Positions 1-11,904 of a DNA stretch of 64,000 bases are shown piece by piece. Positions within the stretch are counted from its first letter, which is position 1; each line of letters starts with the position of its first letter. A program made the position numbers and the translations under genes. Source of the DNA: Parietaria judaica (Eukaryota > Streptophyta > Magnoliopsida > Rosales > Urticaceae); assembly GCA_954871525.1 (NCBI GenBank), contig OX940868.1, positions 14,696,556 through 14,760,555 of the forward strand, read 5' to 3'. The notes below the pieces were generated by a model. It was not told where the DNA came from. It did no database searches and saw only the letters and a list, made by a program, of their open reading frames with translations.

Positions 1-132
1 TTTGTACATAAATTGTATAGGCTAGGATTCGTAACTCTAGTTATTTTTTAGAAATAAAAATACAGTTTTAGTCTATTTGAGTCTTTTTAACCTTTTTTTT
101 TTACCAAACGCTAAATCAATTTTTGTTACCAC

Positions 133-1049
133 CAGTGACGGATCCACAGCCAACGGTAGGGTGGCCCACAGGTAGAGTGGCCGTGGCCCCCCTCGGAAAT
201 ATTACTTGAGTTTGATCTTCCCAGAAGGTGATTCTATTACGTACTTAACCCGTAACAATCTCGTAACACCGTTAATTTACATGTTAACTCTTACCACGCG
301 GACAAACGTGGGTTGCCGACAGAATAATTTTTTCCACGTTGACAAGCCCACATCAGCCTTATTTACGAGAAAACAGCGAATTAAACCCCTAAGTAATACT
401 ATTTAATACAACTAATTGAACCTCTAATGATTACACTTAACAAAACAGATTTTTTCACGTGACTAGAGTTATTGGGTAAGTTAATGGCGTTACTAGAATC
501 AAGTGGTCAACTACCCAAATGTGACTTTGGGTATTTTTGCCACCATTTTTAAACTTTGGGTACCCGAAGAGTTCTTTGACCAAACTTTAGATATTTTTGC
601 CGTCATTAACCCCTCAAATTACTATTTCACCCTTGGTTCTTGTGGTTATTACAAAAAGCATGGCAGCTTTTTGATAATAGTTTTAAATTTATAATATTGC
701 CCTTCTACTTTGAGGTTATTACACACAAAATAATAAATATTTCCTAATATAGTATGATTCATATAATTATGTAATTTAAGATATTAAATATCATTAATGT
801 CTTAATATTTTGTGTATATTCACTATAAAATGATTTTGATATAATGTTTTATGTTTATAGTGATAAGTAATATTAAATTAATAAAATCTATAAAATTATC
901 GATAAATCCGTAAAATAAAATTTTCGGGCGGCTTTCACCCGCATATTCTTATATAGTGGATGATATAAAAGAAAATAACAAATGACAAAAATATTATTTG
1001 TATACATGCATATAAAGCTAAAAACTATGATAACAACAGATGTAAAATG

Positions 1050-1083
<34 letters not shown>

Positions 1084-1153
1084 CTAAATCATTATATGTT
1101 ATTGAAAAAAAAAAATTGGCCTCCTCTATCCAAAAAACCTGGATCCGCCACAG
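133..1153. mobile_element. hAT-type nonautonomous element
   Basis: The ends are imperfect inverted repeats (CAGTGACGGATCCA on the left, CTGTGGCGGATCCA read inward from the right). They are flanked by a perfect 8-bp direct repeat GTTACCAC at 125-132 and 1154-1161. Eight-base duplications and CAGTGGCGGA-like termini are typical of plant hAT elements. No transposase is visible. A left-truncated copy of the foldback element found complete at 49413-49881 lies inside, at about 256-612. A TA microsatellite sits at about 1049-1082. Confidence 0.8.
256..612. repeat. Truncated copy of the 49413 foldback MITE
   Basis: This stretch matches about 49527-49881 closely and ends with the same CATTAACCC terminus. 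The left terminus is missing, because similarity starts abruptly at about 256. It is nested inside the hAT-type element at 133-1153. The short open frames here (206-406, 503-694) run through the repeat and are not gene-like. Confidence 0.7.
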
Positions 1154-1581
1154 GTTACCACCAACAACTGTTTTATAATTATAATTTTTTCTCTGTTAAA
1201 CTGAAACTAAAATCAATTTACGGCTGCTAATCTCGGGCCAAACGGGCCTATAGTCAGAAGCAGAGCAGAATCCACCTGTAAGTTTAGGGCTGCTAATCTC
1301 GAGCCATCCACGCAGGGCCGGCCCCTGAATTTACTCAGGCCCAAGCGAAAAAAATAATGAAAGGGATGAAATTTATTTAATTTTTATTACTAATAATAAC
1401 TTAGTATGTTCCTAAAAATAATTTAGTAGTGAAACCAACCTTTTTTTTTTATCGAATAATATATTAAGTTTCATATTTAGAGAAAAAAAATAAATCAATG
1501 CGGTACTAAATAGTAGTAGAAACTTTAATTTTATTTTATGTATATATATTAATTGATCAGGTATAAATTAGTAGTAGAAAC
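1154..1581. other. Intergenic, AT-rich
   Basis: No gene seen. At about 1302-1320 there is a CAGGGCCGGCCCCTG sequence, which resembles one end of the small hAT-type MITE at 57687-57879. A direct repeat unit at 1520-1567 recurs at 2403-2450, on the other side of the next inserted element. Confidence 0.5.
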
Positions 1582-2398
1582 CAAAGTATTAAATTTTGCT
1601 AAAATCCATGAAAAAGTCGACCGATTTTCTTGCGAAACGAAATCATTTTTGTTTTACTATCGTTTTACCAAATTTCGCGACATGTCGCTAGCGCGTCCAT
1701 TTTGTTGCCCAGTGTCGATTTTGTGAAGGAGGACGTGGAAAAGTGATGCGAATGTCCCCTAAAAGCTAAAATTTCATGGGAAAAATACCAATTAAACTTT
1801 CAGCAAATATAATTATGTTTATCCCACCTCGCCTCGCGGTTGGATAGTGGCTGCGCGCGCGTGTATGGCGGTGCATTTGTGTTCTCCTATCCACAGAATC
1901 CTATGATCCAAAGGGCCCAAGCCCTTATCCCAATTGTATGATATATAAATCATTCCAAACTCTTGTAATTTAGCATCGTGGGACTCTTTCAACTAATTTT
2001 ATACACTTCACTTCACCTACATATTTACTTTCATCAAATAAACTGACTTAGTATTATACACTTCAAGTCTTCAACTAATATAGTGACTTACTATTATACA
2101 TTTCACCTACATATGTGAATTACAAATGTGTTTTGTTGTATACAATTATATCTTTTATTTATTAAATATGTAGTTTTAAACCTATATAAATATCCTGCCT
2201 AAATACTCAAAAATATTTTTCAAAATATCCGTCGAAAACCCATCAGCATGCGGTATTCCCATGGAAAACGTGCGGTATTTTTGGCATTCGGCATGCCCTT
2301 TTTTTTCCTGATTTGCCCACGGCATGCCCATCGGCAAACGATATATCCGTAAAATGGAGATTGCGAAACGAAATCGACAAGCGGCATTTTAAACCTCG
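1582..2398. mobile_element. hAT-type element with snRNA-like promoter
   Basis: The element is inserted into one copy of a local repeat, with imperfect 8-bp flanks gtagaaac (1574-1581) and ataaaaac (2399-2406). Its internal 1800-2000 block is clearly related to 23620-23830 inside the element at 23413-24220, and the two are of similar length, so they belong to one family. The conserved block contains, on the minus strand, a USE-like box and a TATA box. No transposase is present. The boundaries are less certain than those of its relative. Confidence 0.6.
1942..1984 (-). promoter_or_regulatory. USE + TATA, Pol III-type snRNA promoter spacing
   Basis: Read on the minus strand, GTCCCACGATG (1984-1974) resembles the plant snRNA upstream sequence element RTCCCACATCG. 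It is followed 24 bp later by TTTATATA (1949-1942). In plant snRNA genes a spacing of about 23-24 bp specifies Pol III and about 33-34 bp specifies Pol II. A transcript would start near 1917 and meet the first run of five T near 1785-1781, giving roughly 135 nt. The same arrangement occurs at 23764-23806. Activity is inferred only. Confidence 0.45.
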
Positions 2399-2462
2399 AT
2401 AAAAACTTTAATTTTACTTTATGTATATATATTAATTGATCAGGTATAAAATTAGATGTAGT

Positions 2463-5086
2463 ACAACATATTATTAAACAATTATACATATTACATATTA
2501 AACAATTATGAATTAACCACGGTATGACAAAATTATACTAAGTAACAACTGGAGTTGTGAAGTTGATTTTGGTGAGACAAAAAAGTCTGATATATATAGG
2601 AGATGCAATGAGAGAAGAGTGGATATTTGGTGAGACATAAAGTTCCACATTGGAAACTTAAGAGAGAAGAGAGGGTTTAAGGTTATATAAATAGCAAGTG
2701 TGTTCATGTGTTGTGTAGAAGAGAGTAGGTTTTTTTGGGAATATTTTCCGATCATTGTCGTTTTAGGCGTGAAACGACACGCGAAATCCAATCGGCGCCG
2801 AAATGAGATTCTACGAAATAGATGAAAACGACAGCGGAATATACTCAAATTCGTGTCGTTTGGCCCAAAAAAATGACACGACGCCGAAATGTCGGAGGCT
2901 TTTCGCGTAATTTAAATTTCACGTTTTAAGATTCACGTATATAACTCAATTGAAAGCGTCGAACGAATTGTTGTATGTAGAATTATCATCGCAAGGCATA
3001 GCGTAGAATGGTCAAACAGCCAACTAAAGACGGTATGGTATATGGAGTCATGTAGAACTCGATCTTGTACCTAATACCTATAAACCAGTTGGAAACTTTC
3101 AGAGATTCAATTAAGTATCATAGTAGATACAAGATCGTATGAATCGAAAATTACTTCTCTAAAACAAGTAATAAATAAAATATATTCAGTGGTTAAATCT
3201 AAGGCCATAAACACTTTGTCATATCCATTATCATTGTACCCTCTCTTATCATCGTGATATCCAGTATCATTGTACCCTCTCTTATCATCGTGATTTTCAG
3301 AAAGTAAATTTAATCAAGATTATGAAGTGCATCCAACTGAAATAATTTCTTATGTATAAAAAAAAAACATCAAAAAAGTGATCAATACCGTGCTGAAAGT
3401 TTTTTTTTTTTTAAATCAATTAAATTAGTTTCTGAAGTCTTTACATTTTATATTTTGATATCATTCGTCTTAATGTTTTAATAATGTAATTGTAAGAAAA
3501 TTGACGCAATAAATCGAATTTAGTACGTACTGCAAATTACGTCTGAGTTTTGTTTTACTATCAAAATATTATTATACTAATAATTGTAATTTAGTTCATA
3601 AATACTGTACAGTAAAAACTGAACCAAGTGAGTTTTCAAAGCACTTAACTTGTATTACAAGGTACTAGAATTTCGGAATTTGAAACAAATGGTATTACGT
3701 GAGCAGCAAGACACCAAGAGAGTCTTCATGTAATTCAAACGCTAAAGCGGCTAAACAGCTTAACTTTTGCCACAAGAAACCAAGAGAGTCTTGAAATAAC
3801 TTGAACATTTAAAAAATAAGAATTTCCAATTTTCATTCAAACCCTCTCAGTTTTAAATTCTCCCTTGAACTTTGAAAAATAGTACAAATACACATTTTTG
3901 TTTTAAATTTGGGTTATTTTAAAAAATGCCCATTTTGTGTCAAATGTTTAAGAAAAATGCCCACCGTATGTATTTTTTTACTCACACACATGGGCATTTT
4001 TCTTAAACCTTTTACACAAAATGGGCATTTCTTACAATTTCTATTTAAATTTTGACTATTTTTAGTTAAAAATTTAAAACTGATCTTAATGATAAATGTA
4101 CTTTTGAAACCATGGTTCTACATACCGTTATTGATGAAAAAGTGATAACTCTATTTTAAGAGTACACCAAATTGTTAACGGATCTATCGATGATTTTTTT
4201 TCTTTCTAATTAACCGATAAGATTTTACGGGTAAAACTGGATGTGGTAGTAACCGACGAGTCCAAATAATTTTTCAAGAAACATTAAAATGATTTTATTG
4301 TTATTAGAAGATTATTGATATTAGTAATTAATTATGTCATCTTTTACGTAAAAATTAATTTATGATACTATCATATTGATAACTTTAGAAATTATGCAGT
4401 TTGATAAAAAAAAATATATAGAAATATAGAACCGTAATTTAATTTTACTAGCGAATATGGGCATTAATTAAACCCCTTATTTATTAACACCCTGATCTAT
4501 ATTAATACATTAAACATCCTAATTAACGCATTAGTTAATAGCGATAATTAACCTCCATGCAAATCACGAGATTTGTCACTAATGAGTCATTAAATCTTTC
4601 TATCTATTTCTCTCTCTCTCTCTCTTAGATTTTCCTTCTTCAATCAAAGGAGGTGAAATGATATGTTCGATAGGTTCTAAGGGTAAGGAAATGACAGACG
4701 ACTATATGAGACTAGTCGAACGACAATATGCGGTTTTTGTGTAAAGCGATAATGACAAATAAGAATTTTCTTACTGCAAATTGCCGTTTTCTCGCCATAT
4801 CGACGACAAATTGTCGGTTTTTTAATCCTTGATTGAAACAGTTCTTTATAGAAAACTACATAGAACTCATAAACTACAAGCAAGATATTCATCTCCATTT
4901 GTTACAATGAGGCAATTCAAAAGTGAGCTATATATCCATTAGTTCTTGCAAACTACTCGAAGAAAACGCATAGAGAATAAAAACAACTTAAATGAAATCC
5001 ATAATTCTAAACGCTAATTTGTATTAAATTAATCCCAAAGCACAACTTAGTTCTCTTTCCCCATCAGAGATACAATACTGACAATG
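2463..5086. other. Intergenic, AT-rich repeats
   Basis: No coding gene is supported. A small palindromic MITE-like structure lies at about 3925-4035, with TGGGCATTTTTCTTAAA-type arms facing each other. A tandem copy of ATCATTGTACCCTCTCTTATC-like sequence occurs at about 3230-3290. A CT microsatellite lies at 4612-4625. The minus-strand frame at 4677-4898 has no recognisable domain. Confidence 0.4.
2641..2692 (+). promoter_or_regulatory. Degenerate USE-like box with TATA
   Basis: The sequence AGTTCCACATTG (2641-2652) resembles a mutated USE. TATATAA begins near 2684, about 31 bp downstream, which is closer to Pol II-type spacing. The match is weaker than in the two minus-strand examples at 1942-1984 and 23764-23806. 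The surrounding 2510-2900 region is repeat-like and has no gene I recognise. Confidence 0.25.
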
Positions 5087-6674
5087 TCATAAATAATTGA
5101 AGATGATTTCTGCTTGTGGCGAAGCGCGTTTTAACTGTAGTAACTGCTTCATCATCTCCAACTTTTTTCTATCGCTGTGTACTCCGTGACTACTGCGAGA
5201 AACGGTGATTTCGTTGAGGTCATACGAGTTCAACAGCAGGAAGCTAATGAAATCGATTTCCGCTTGAATTCCACCAAAGCCATGTATTTTGGCGTGCCAT
5301 AGATGGACGAGTGGGCAGTTCCATTGGTCGATTTCCCAAATATCGTTGCTTAAGTCCTCGGTCCACTCCCGGAAACACTGTTAATCCAAAGTTAGAAAGT
5401 TTCGCGAAAAGGAGCATTGTGGATTACACTCTACATGTATAAATAATATTGTCTATATAATATTATTCATCATTTTAGAAAAAAGCTCACGTGGATCTCG
5501 ACTTCTTGGAGATTAGGAGCACTTCTTAAAAGGCAACGAAGCGTTGAAGTCCATTTCAAATCGGTAAAGTTGATAATCATGGACAAATAGCGGAGATGAA
5601 GGCAGGGTTCTGGGAGCGTTCTCGATATGACACCCGAAGCCTAGAACGAAGGGGAGTTCAATTAGCAAAAAAAAGTGATAAAATATGTATCTACCTTTGA
5701 GACTACGCAAGTACGTCGATGCTCGAAATGAAGTGAGCTTTTACCTCATAAGAAGAATAGGAAATAGTAAGCCTTTCAATTTGGGGAATATCGGCGACGA
5801 GCTTTAGCAAGTTTTCATAGCTGCTGGGATATTCCTTCTGGCGGCCGATATAACTTATGGAGAATACTACTAGCGAGGATGTTTTTATAAGAAATAGATT
5901 TCCAGATAGCCCTTCCAAGTCGAAGCGTTGCAGATTCGGAGCATAGACAATAAGTTGATAGGATCTTCTTTGTTTAGAGTTCGAAGATAGCCCTTTAAAG
6001 TCGAAGCATAGCAGATTCAACGCATTGACCATAAATTGATCAACTCCATAGATGTTAGCCAAAGACAGTTTCTGAAGAACACAGCTAGAAATCAGAGTTT
6101 CGAACACATCTTGCTTCAAACATACATTTTGTAGACGGAGACTCTTCAAACCTTTGAAACCCGCGAATGTCGATGGAGGCTTCAGCAAACAATTTTCTAA
6201 GTCCAAATGTGTCAAGTTTTGGAGAGAAAAGATGCAAGATAGCATCTTGTAGATGTCTACTCGGTTCGTTGGGTGCATTGGCAACTTAAGTGTGAACTCT
6301 TTTATCGGGTGTCTTGATATGTGAAGAATCCATTGATCGATATTATGAATTGGAATTTTTTCCATATAGGATAGACCAAACTTACATATCCGACCAGAAT
6401 GAAGTACGAGAATGTTGTCGATGTCACTGGCAAGCTTATCGATCATCGATAATCCGTCATCATTGTAATAAACCGGGAGAGACTTATCATTCAAAATAAT
6501 GCACGACATGGTTTGCCATTTGTGCCTCCACTTTCTCGACAAGAGACTCGTCTGCCCTGCATCCTTGACTGGTAAGCATGACAAGATGTGATCAATGAGA
6601 TTGTCCGGTAAGTTGCTTATTCTATCCCGACCCACCTCTGTTTCGCCGCATGACTTGGACAATTTTCCTAACAT
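5087..6674 (-). CDS. F-box/LRR/FBD protein, intact copy A
   Basis: Three exons on the minus strand: 6674-5745, 5640-5491 and 5377-5087. All introns are GT-AG, the phases match, and the product is 456 aa ending in a TGA. The N-terminus has an F-box (residues about 17-60, RISNLPDNLIDHIL then LLSRKWRHKW). Irregular leucine-rich repeats follow (LTHLDLENC, LKSLRLQNV, APNLQRFDL), and exon 3 is FBD-like (IWEIDQWNCP, AEIDFISFLLLNS). It resembles the Arabidopsis At1g13570 group. Such proteins bind SKP1 through the F-box and present substrates to SCF ubiquitin ligases; the substrate here is unknown. It is one of only two copies in the window without a disabling lesion. The start was chosen as the first ATG before the F-box. 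Confidence 0.85.
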
Positions 6675-6905
6675 CCTAAATGGAAAAGCGATATGTCATA
6701 AGGCATGATATCGCTTTGATAAATTAGTACAGTCAAAATACTAAAAGAATGAGATTGATTTCGATATTTACCACCATTTTGTTGGGTTAGGCAATAGAAT
6801 GATAAGAAAATGGAAATGGTGGTTCGAAGAGTTAATTTTGATTTTCTGAGCGTGATGCTTATATCCAAACATTTCTTTGTCAAATATTTCCAAGGAAAAA
6901 ATTAA

Positions 6906-7979
6906 GGGATAATAGCGGCAAAAGTGGCCAAAGTTAGGCCAAGTGTGCAAATAAGTGGCCAAACCGATTTAATATCGACATAAGTAGCCAAAGTTTACCA
7001 AACCGTGGTAAGTACAAATTCCATCCATTTCATGTCAACGTCGTTAGCCACGTCATTTCCACAAGTGTTGAGCTTTGGCCACTTATTTGCACACTCGGCC
7101 TACCATAAAACCTCTATATATTTAATTGTTAGGGACCATTATTTTATTTTATTAATATTATTAATTCTATGAAATTTTATTGTACTATGCTTTTATAAAC
7201 TTAGTCATTTGAAATCACCACACATAACTTACGAAAAAAAAACCATTTTTGTTAACTTTGCGCGAAATGTAGGGGTTACTAGTGATTAGTTTAGTTTTTC
7301 CATGCTTGGAAGACTTACGCTTTGTTTGGTTCACCAGGATACGGGATAGAAAGTACTAACAAAATTTTGAGGTTCTCGGCCCTATAAAAATTACCTGATC
7401 ATGATTTAGGGGTCGAAATAGAAAAAATAAAAAGAAAACCATCTTACGGAACAAGAAATAGAACAAGAAGGTATTAGTCACTTTCACTAATCTCAAAACC
7501 CATATCAAATCATTGATGCTACTGTTAAATTTTTTATTTTTTTAAAACTATGGTAAGGATTTTACTATTGGGTTGGAAAAATATTTGGTCGCACATACCC
7601 TGAAACTTTAGGTCAAATACATTTTTGGATCACTTTTTTCGGGGTTAATCTGACCTTCTTGGTGTGCCAAACTATTAACCACGAAGCTTTGGCATTATAG
7701 ACTGAAAGACTACTTCGTCCAGTAAAATTTCATATAAATTAATAATCTCAATAAAATAATATTACTAAATCTCAATTTAGTCCCGGCTCTAACTTACAAT
7801 GAGTGGCCAAAGCTCAACACTTGTGGAAATGACGTCGCTAACGGCGTTGACATGAAACGGATGGAATTTGTACTGTCCACAGTTTGGTAAACTTTGGCTA
7901 CTTATGCCGATATTAAATCGGTTTGGCCACTTATTTGCACACTTTGCCTAACTTTGGCCACTTTTGCCGCTATTATCCC
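6906..7979. mobile_element. Long-TIR foldback element
   Basis: Arms of roughly 190 bp at 6906-7100 and 7797-7979 are inverted copies of each other. The ends read GGGATAATAGCGGCAAAAG and its complement. The flanks carry an 8-bp duplication AAAATTAA (6898-6905 and 7980-7987). There is no transposase; the middle 7100-7796 is AT-rich without a recognisable gene. It sits just upstream of F-box copy A. The superfamily is not certain; Mutator-like foldback is my best guess. Confidence 0.75.
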
Positions 7980-8103
7980 AAAATTAATAATACATTTTGT
8001 ACGATTGTATATATTTTTTTTCCGACAAAAGATAAAGAGTAAATGATATTTTTCAACCCAGTATCGGGAATTACAAAGATGTACCAAAACCTAAAATGTA
8101 CTG

Positions 8104-8400
8104 TTGGCGGCTCTGAATGACGAGCGATGTTGTAAAATTCGTAGAGCAACTAAAGCGGAGCATCATAGACTTACGGAAATGCTGCAGCCACTTCAAATAT
8201 CGACGGACTTTGTAGCAGGACTACTGCCACCAAAATATAGTTGGCTGGTTGTCGACCACGAATCAGCAAACTTTCTCGATATTCGCAATGCATTTTTAAT
8301 GGAAAACCGCACAAGTGTTAAAAAAAACGTTAGTTTACATGTAGTTCCGCAAATGATTGCATCGGATGGAGATCCTAAATTCACTTTCACATTTTGAAAA
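8104..8400 (+). other. Unidentified duplicated block, ORF of 97 aa
   Basis: The open frame 8104-8397 has no domain I recognise. A decayed copy lies at about 29590-29830, where the frame is broken. Both copies are followed by related flanks that lead to a C2 gene (11426 and 32253). It is therefore part of a duplicated segment and could be an old gene or transposon fragment. I assign no function. Confidence 0.4.
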
Positions 8401-8550
8401 AAGTGACCATTTATACTCATAAACATCTGCAAGAATCGCTCATAATATGCCTAACTATATTGTATATTCGTATAGTTAGTGTGAAGTTTAATCTACTCAA
8501 GAACACTGTAGAGACCAGTGCGGATTTCATTTATAGAGTTATATAACTAA

Positions 8551-9155
8551 GGGTGTGTTTGTTTGCACTTAATAGATCTCTTAATCTTAATGGCTCAGAT
8601 TTAAGTCTATTAAGTGCATTTGTTTTTTTCTTTTTTAAACATCTTAATGCCTCTTTTTCCCTCTTAATGAATCAGATTTGAAAAAAGTAACTTAATGACA
8701 TTCAGATTCTCTCTCCTAATTACTTTCTTAACAAAAAACTTCAAAACTCCATAACTTTATTTCTATATCTCCAATGGAGTCATAAAAAATATTGTTAGAA
8801 AGCTTGAGACAAGACGAATCCAATGATAGGTGGAAAGATATATTTTCGATGTTCTAAAAAAAATATTAATTTCGATTTTTTAATAAAAAATATTAAAATA
8901 TAAAATTATCTTAAATTTATAACAAAAAGTTAGAAAAATATATTAACTAGTTCATATATTTAGAATGTTATATATAATTTTACGTTTTATAAATATAAAT
9001 TTACAAATTTATTAATATAAATAAATCAAATAATAAATAAAATATATAAAAAATTTGATTATAAAAAATGTTACTATACAATAGAATTTGCCTACAATAT
9101 CTCATTTTAAAGTTGAAGTATTCAAGAAAATGTATTATATTCAAATTTATTATAA

Positions 9156-9194
<39 letters not shown>

Positions 9195-9472
9195 TGTGTA
9201 ATTATTATAAAAAATATCAATTAGTGTTTTAAGAAAATTATTTACATTTAGATAATAAATTAATTTAAATTATTATTATTAAAAATAACCGTATACATAA
9301 AGGTGTATAGTAAAATTTAATTTTTACAAGAAAAATGTATTCAGATCTGCATTCAAATCTTAAAAAACAAACACACTTAATTATCTGTCATTCAGATTCA
9401 GATGTCACATCTTATTATTCAGATGTGCATTCAGATTCAGACGTCTTAATCTTAATGTAAACAAACGGAGCC
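8551..9472. mobile_element. Tourist-like (PIF/Harbinger) MITE
   Basis: The left end GGGTGTGTTTGTTT and the right end AAACAAACGGAGCC are inverted, and TAA flanks both ends (8548-8550, 9473-9475). Subterminal CTTAATCTTAATG and its complement also pair. Three-base TWA duplications and G-rich ends of this form are typical of Tourist MITEs. The element sits between two direct copies of a block of about 120 bp (8437-8550 and 9483-9606). An ATT/TTA microsatellite lies at about 9161-9194. Confidence 0.7.
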
Positions 9473-9605
9473 TAAGGCCGTAAACATCTGCAAGAATCGC
9501 ACATAATATGCCTAACTACTCGTATTATTAGTGTAAAGCCTAATCAACTCGAGAACGCTACCGAGACCAGCGCACATTTTATTTATAGAGTTATATAGCC
9601 AAGGG

Positions 9606-11100
9606 CCTTTAAATAACTCTATAAATAAAATGTGTCTAAGGATATTTCAGACTTTTCACGCGGTTTATTGTTGCCCTAGATATTTTTGGCTCGTGTGACT
9701 TTGTGAACTTGACATGTATTCGAACAAATACCGAGTAAGATTATAGCGAATCGGGATTCGCAAGGCCAAGATTGAATAATGAGAAAAGAAAACATGAATA
9801 GATAAACAGAAACAAATCAAGATTAAGATCATGTGATCAGATTACAAACCTCTTGGATTCGTCTGCTAAACAGAAAACCAGCAAAATCATCGATCGATCC
9901 AAAGATGAGAAGAGAGAATGAAGGAAAAGAAAATCGATTGTGAGAGGGGGAAAGTGTGGTTTAAGTTAAAACGACATGTCGTTTAGTGGTGATTTCTATT
10001 TTAAATGTTAAATATTGAATAAATGACATCTGTATTTCTGAGCTGCATGTATTTTCGAACGTTTTCTATAATTAATTACTTTTTTTCTTTATCTTTATAT
10101 TTTAATTTTGTTCCATTAATACTCTCGCAATCGATGTGTTAAAAACTGACGAGGCCCGCAAATTTGCGGTCGATTTAAGGGCTCGGTATATAATGTCGAT
10201 TTTCATTATTTGTTATTTGGTCCTAAATGTTTTTCTTTGTTCAAGAAAATTTTGTATTTTTTTTTCACACTAGCCCTTATATAACCACTTTGAAATTTAT
10301 CCAACAACTCATCTTAGCATTTTTTTCTCTTTTCTTAAAATGATATTATTTTTATATCTGAGTAACATTTAAGTTTTTTTTTTAAAGAATTAGCGTACTC
10401 GTCAATTTTGCAATATAAAACAATCGTAATAGGAACGACACAGTTAGCATCAATTTTAAAAAATTACAAAAATTATTTAATGTGACCGCCATGTGGGGAG
10501 AACAGTCAACTAGATGTCACATGACATTTGACTTACAATTTCAATGTACTAGAACTTTTCTCAGCTAAAAAAATATAATGGTATTATTAGAGGCATTTGA
10601 AAGGCTTACTCATATGCCGCGATAATACCAAAGAGACTATATGAGTGACACGTGTCACTATTTAATGGTCGTGGACGGAAAAGTGAGGGAAGGGGATCGG
10701 GAACTTAATGTGAATTTATAAAAAAAATTGAGTTCTTATGTCGCTATTTTCTCAATACATATGTGTATTGGGTAAACTGCAGCTAAAGTACTTAATGTTC
10801 TTAAAAAGTTAATTTATATACCCAAGCTTTGTTTTTTATCATTAATGTACTCAAACTTTATTCCGATATTTGGTCATCTTCGTCAACTTTTGTTAGGCAC
10901 GTCCTATGTGGCGACATGTAGGACTACGCTTCAATTTTAAAAATTGAAAGGTGAGACAAAATCTTGAAACAAAATAAATATTAGGTACATTAGCCACTAT
11001 TTTTTATTTGAGTAAATAACTAAAAATATTCAAACTTTGAGTACTTAATAAATAAAAGGTTATATTATTCAATATATCCGGTGATCGACCCGATTGAGTG
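9606..11100. repeat. Duplicated upstream flank of C2 copy 1
   Basis: No gene seen. Sequence from about 9480 to 11200 is paralogous, with gaps, to about 29870-31970 upstream of C2 copy 4. Shared landmarks include CGACATGTCGTTTAGT (near 9970 and 30277), a shared run near 10130 and 31310, and CTAGCGTACTC-like sequence. The copy at 30305-31140 has gained an insertion that is missing here. Confidence 0.55.
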
Positions 11101-11104
11101 GGGC

Positions 11105-11425
11105 TTTCAATGCCGATAAGCACGGCCACAATAGCCTTTTATTACACGATAAGTAGTTGATAATAGAAAAAATACATTTGTTAAGTTATCAAACTAATAC
11201 AGATAAGTTCACTTGATGGCGTATAATGATTCGTCCAATATTTTCACTTCTTATCCAAAAGAACTGATAGGATTTTGCATTTATCATAACTCATCTGGAC
11301 CGTTGGTCTTCTACAAGCCAGCCGTGCGATCATTACGATTCGTATGTATAATATATATATATTATATGCAGCGCCTAAACTTAAACGCAAAAGTTCACTC
11401 TATTGACTCTTCAGTTTCCGCGAAT
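11105..11425 (+). promoter_or_regulatory. C2 copy 1 promoter region
   Basis: The region is conserved before every C2 copy. It includes a block around GATAAGCACGG...CACGATAAGTAG (11115-11160), a CC(G/A)TCCGATCATTACGATTC-like box (about 11322-11343), a TATA-rich run (11345-11367) and a 5' leader with CCTAAAC...CGCAAAAG (about 11373-11395). This conservation argues for a real promoter, but the start site is inferred. Confidence 0.5.
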
Positions 11426-11904
11426 ATGGCTCTGAAACTACTGGGGATCAACCTGATGTCAGCCCATCTGAACCAGGCAAGATGCCCGGACGGCATGTAT
11501 ACGCCGTTGTTTGGATCGACCCGACAAAGACCTTCATGACCTCCGTCGTCCAGCCCGAAAGCGCAAAGCCGTGGGAAGAGAGGTTCGTTTTCCTCGTGGA
11601 AGCGGAGCTTCTCGACTCAATCTCTAGTCATCATCTCGTCATCGAGTTATACCCCGCCGGCCGGGACATCTTGCTCGGTACCACCACGCTTCTACTTGGA
11701 TCCTTCGGCAACTGTGCCCGCCACTATTTCAAGACCTCCTTTGGCACGGTTCGCGGGCTTTATGTCCGTGAAGAAAATGGCAACCCGGTTGGCACGTTGC
11801 ATGTTGGGATTACAGTCCTGGAGGGCTTGGAGATACGCTCTTCCCCGGCCACCATTCCCAAAACTCAGCCGGCTCGTGTCGGGGGTTGTTTCAAGTTGCA
11901 TTAA
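11426..11904 (+). pseudogene. C2-domain (SRC2-like) copy 1, frameshifted
   Basis: The reading frame starts MALKLLGINLMSAHL as in the sister genes. Two extra bases near 11495-11498 (GGCATGTATACG where the sisters have GGCATATACG) shift the frame, so the conserved start leads to a stop at 11539. The rest of the C2 domain (YAVVWIDPTKTF through VLEGLEI) continues open to 11904. A downstream ATG at 11482 could start a 140-aa product without the first beta-strand. C2 domains of this plant group usually mediate membrane or partner binding. It is likely a pseudogene, unless an alternative start is used. Confidence 0.75.

Noticed and set aside
206..406. Small open frame, also present at 49442-49675
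   Set aside because: It is transposon sequence shared between the 256-612 and 49413-49881 copies, not a gene family.
1785..1918. Known U1-U6 snRNA gene
   Set aside because: The sequence downstream of the USE/TATA pair does not resemble the 5' ends of the spliceosomal snRNAs or U3 that I know; only the promoter design matches.
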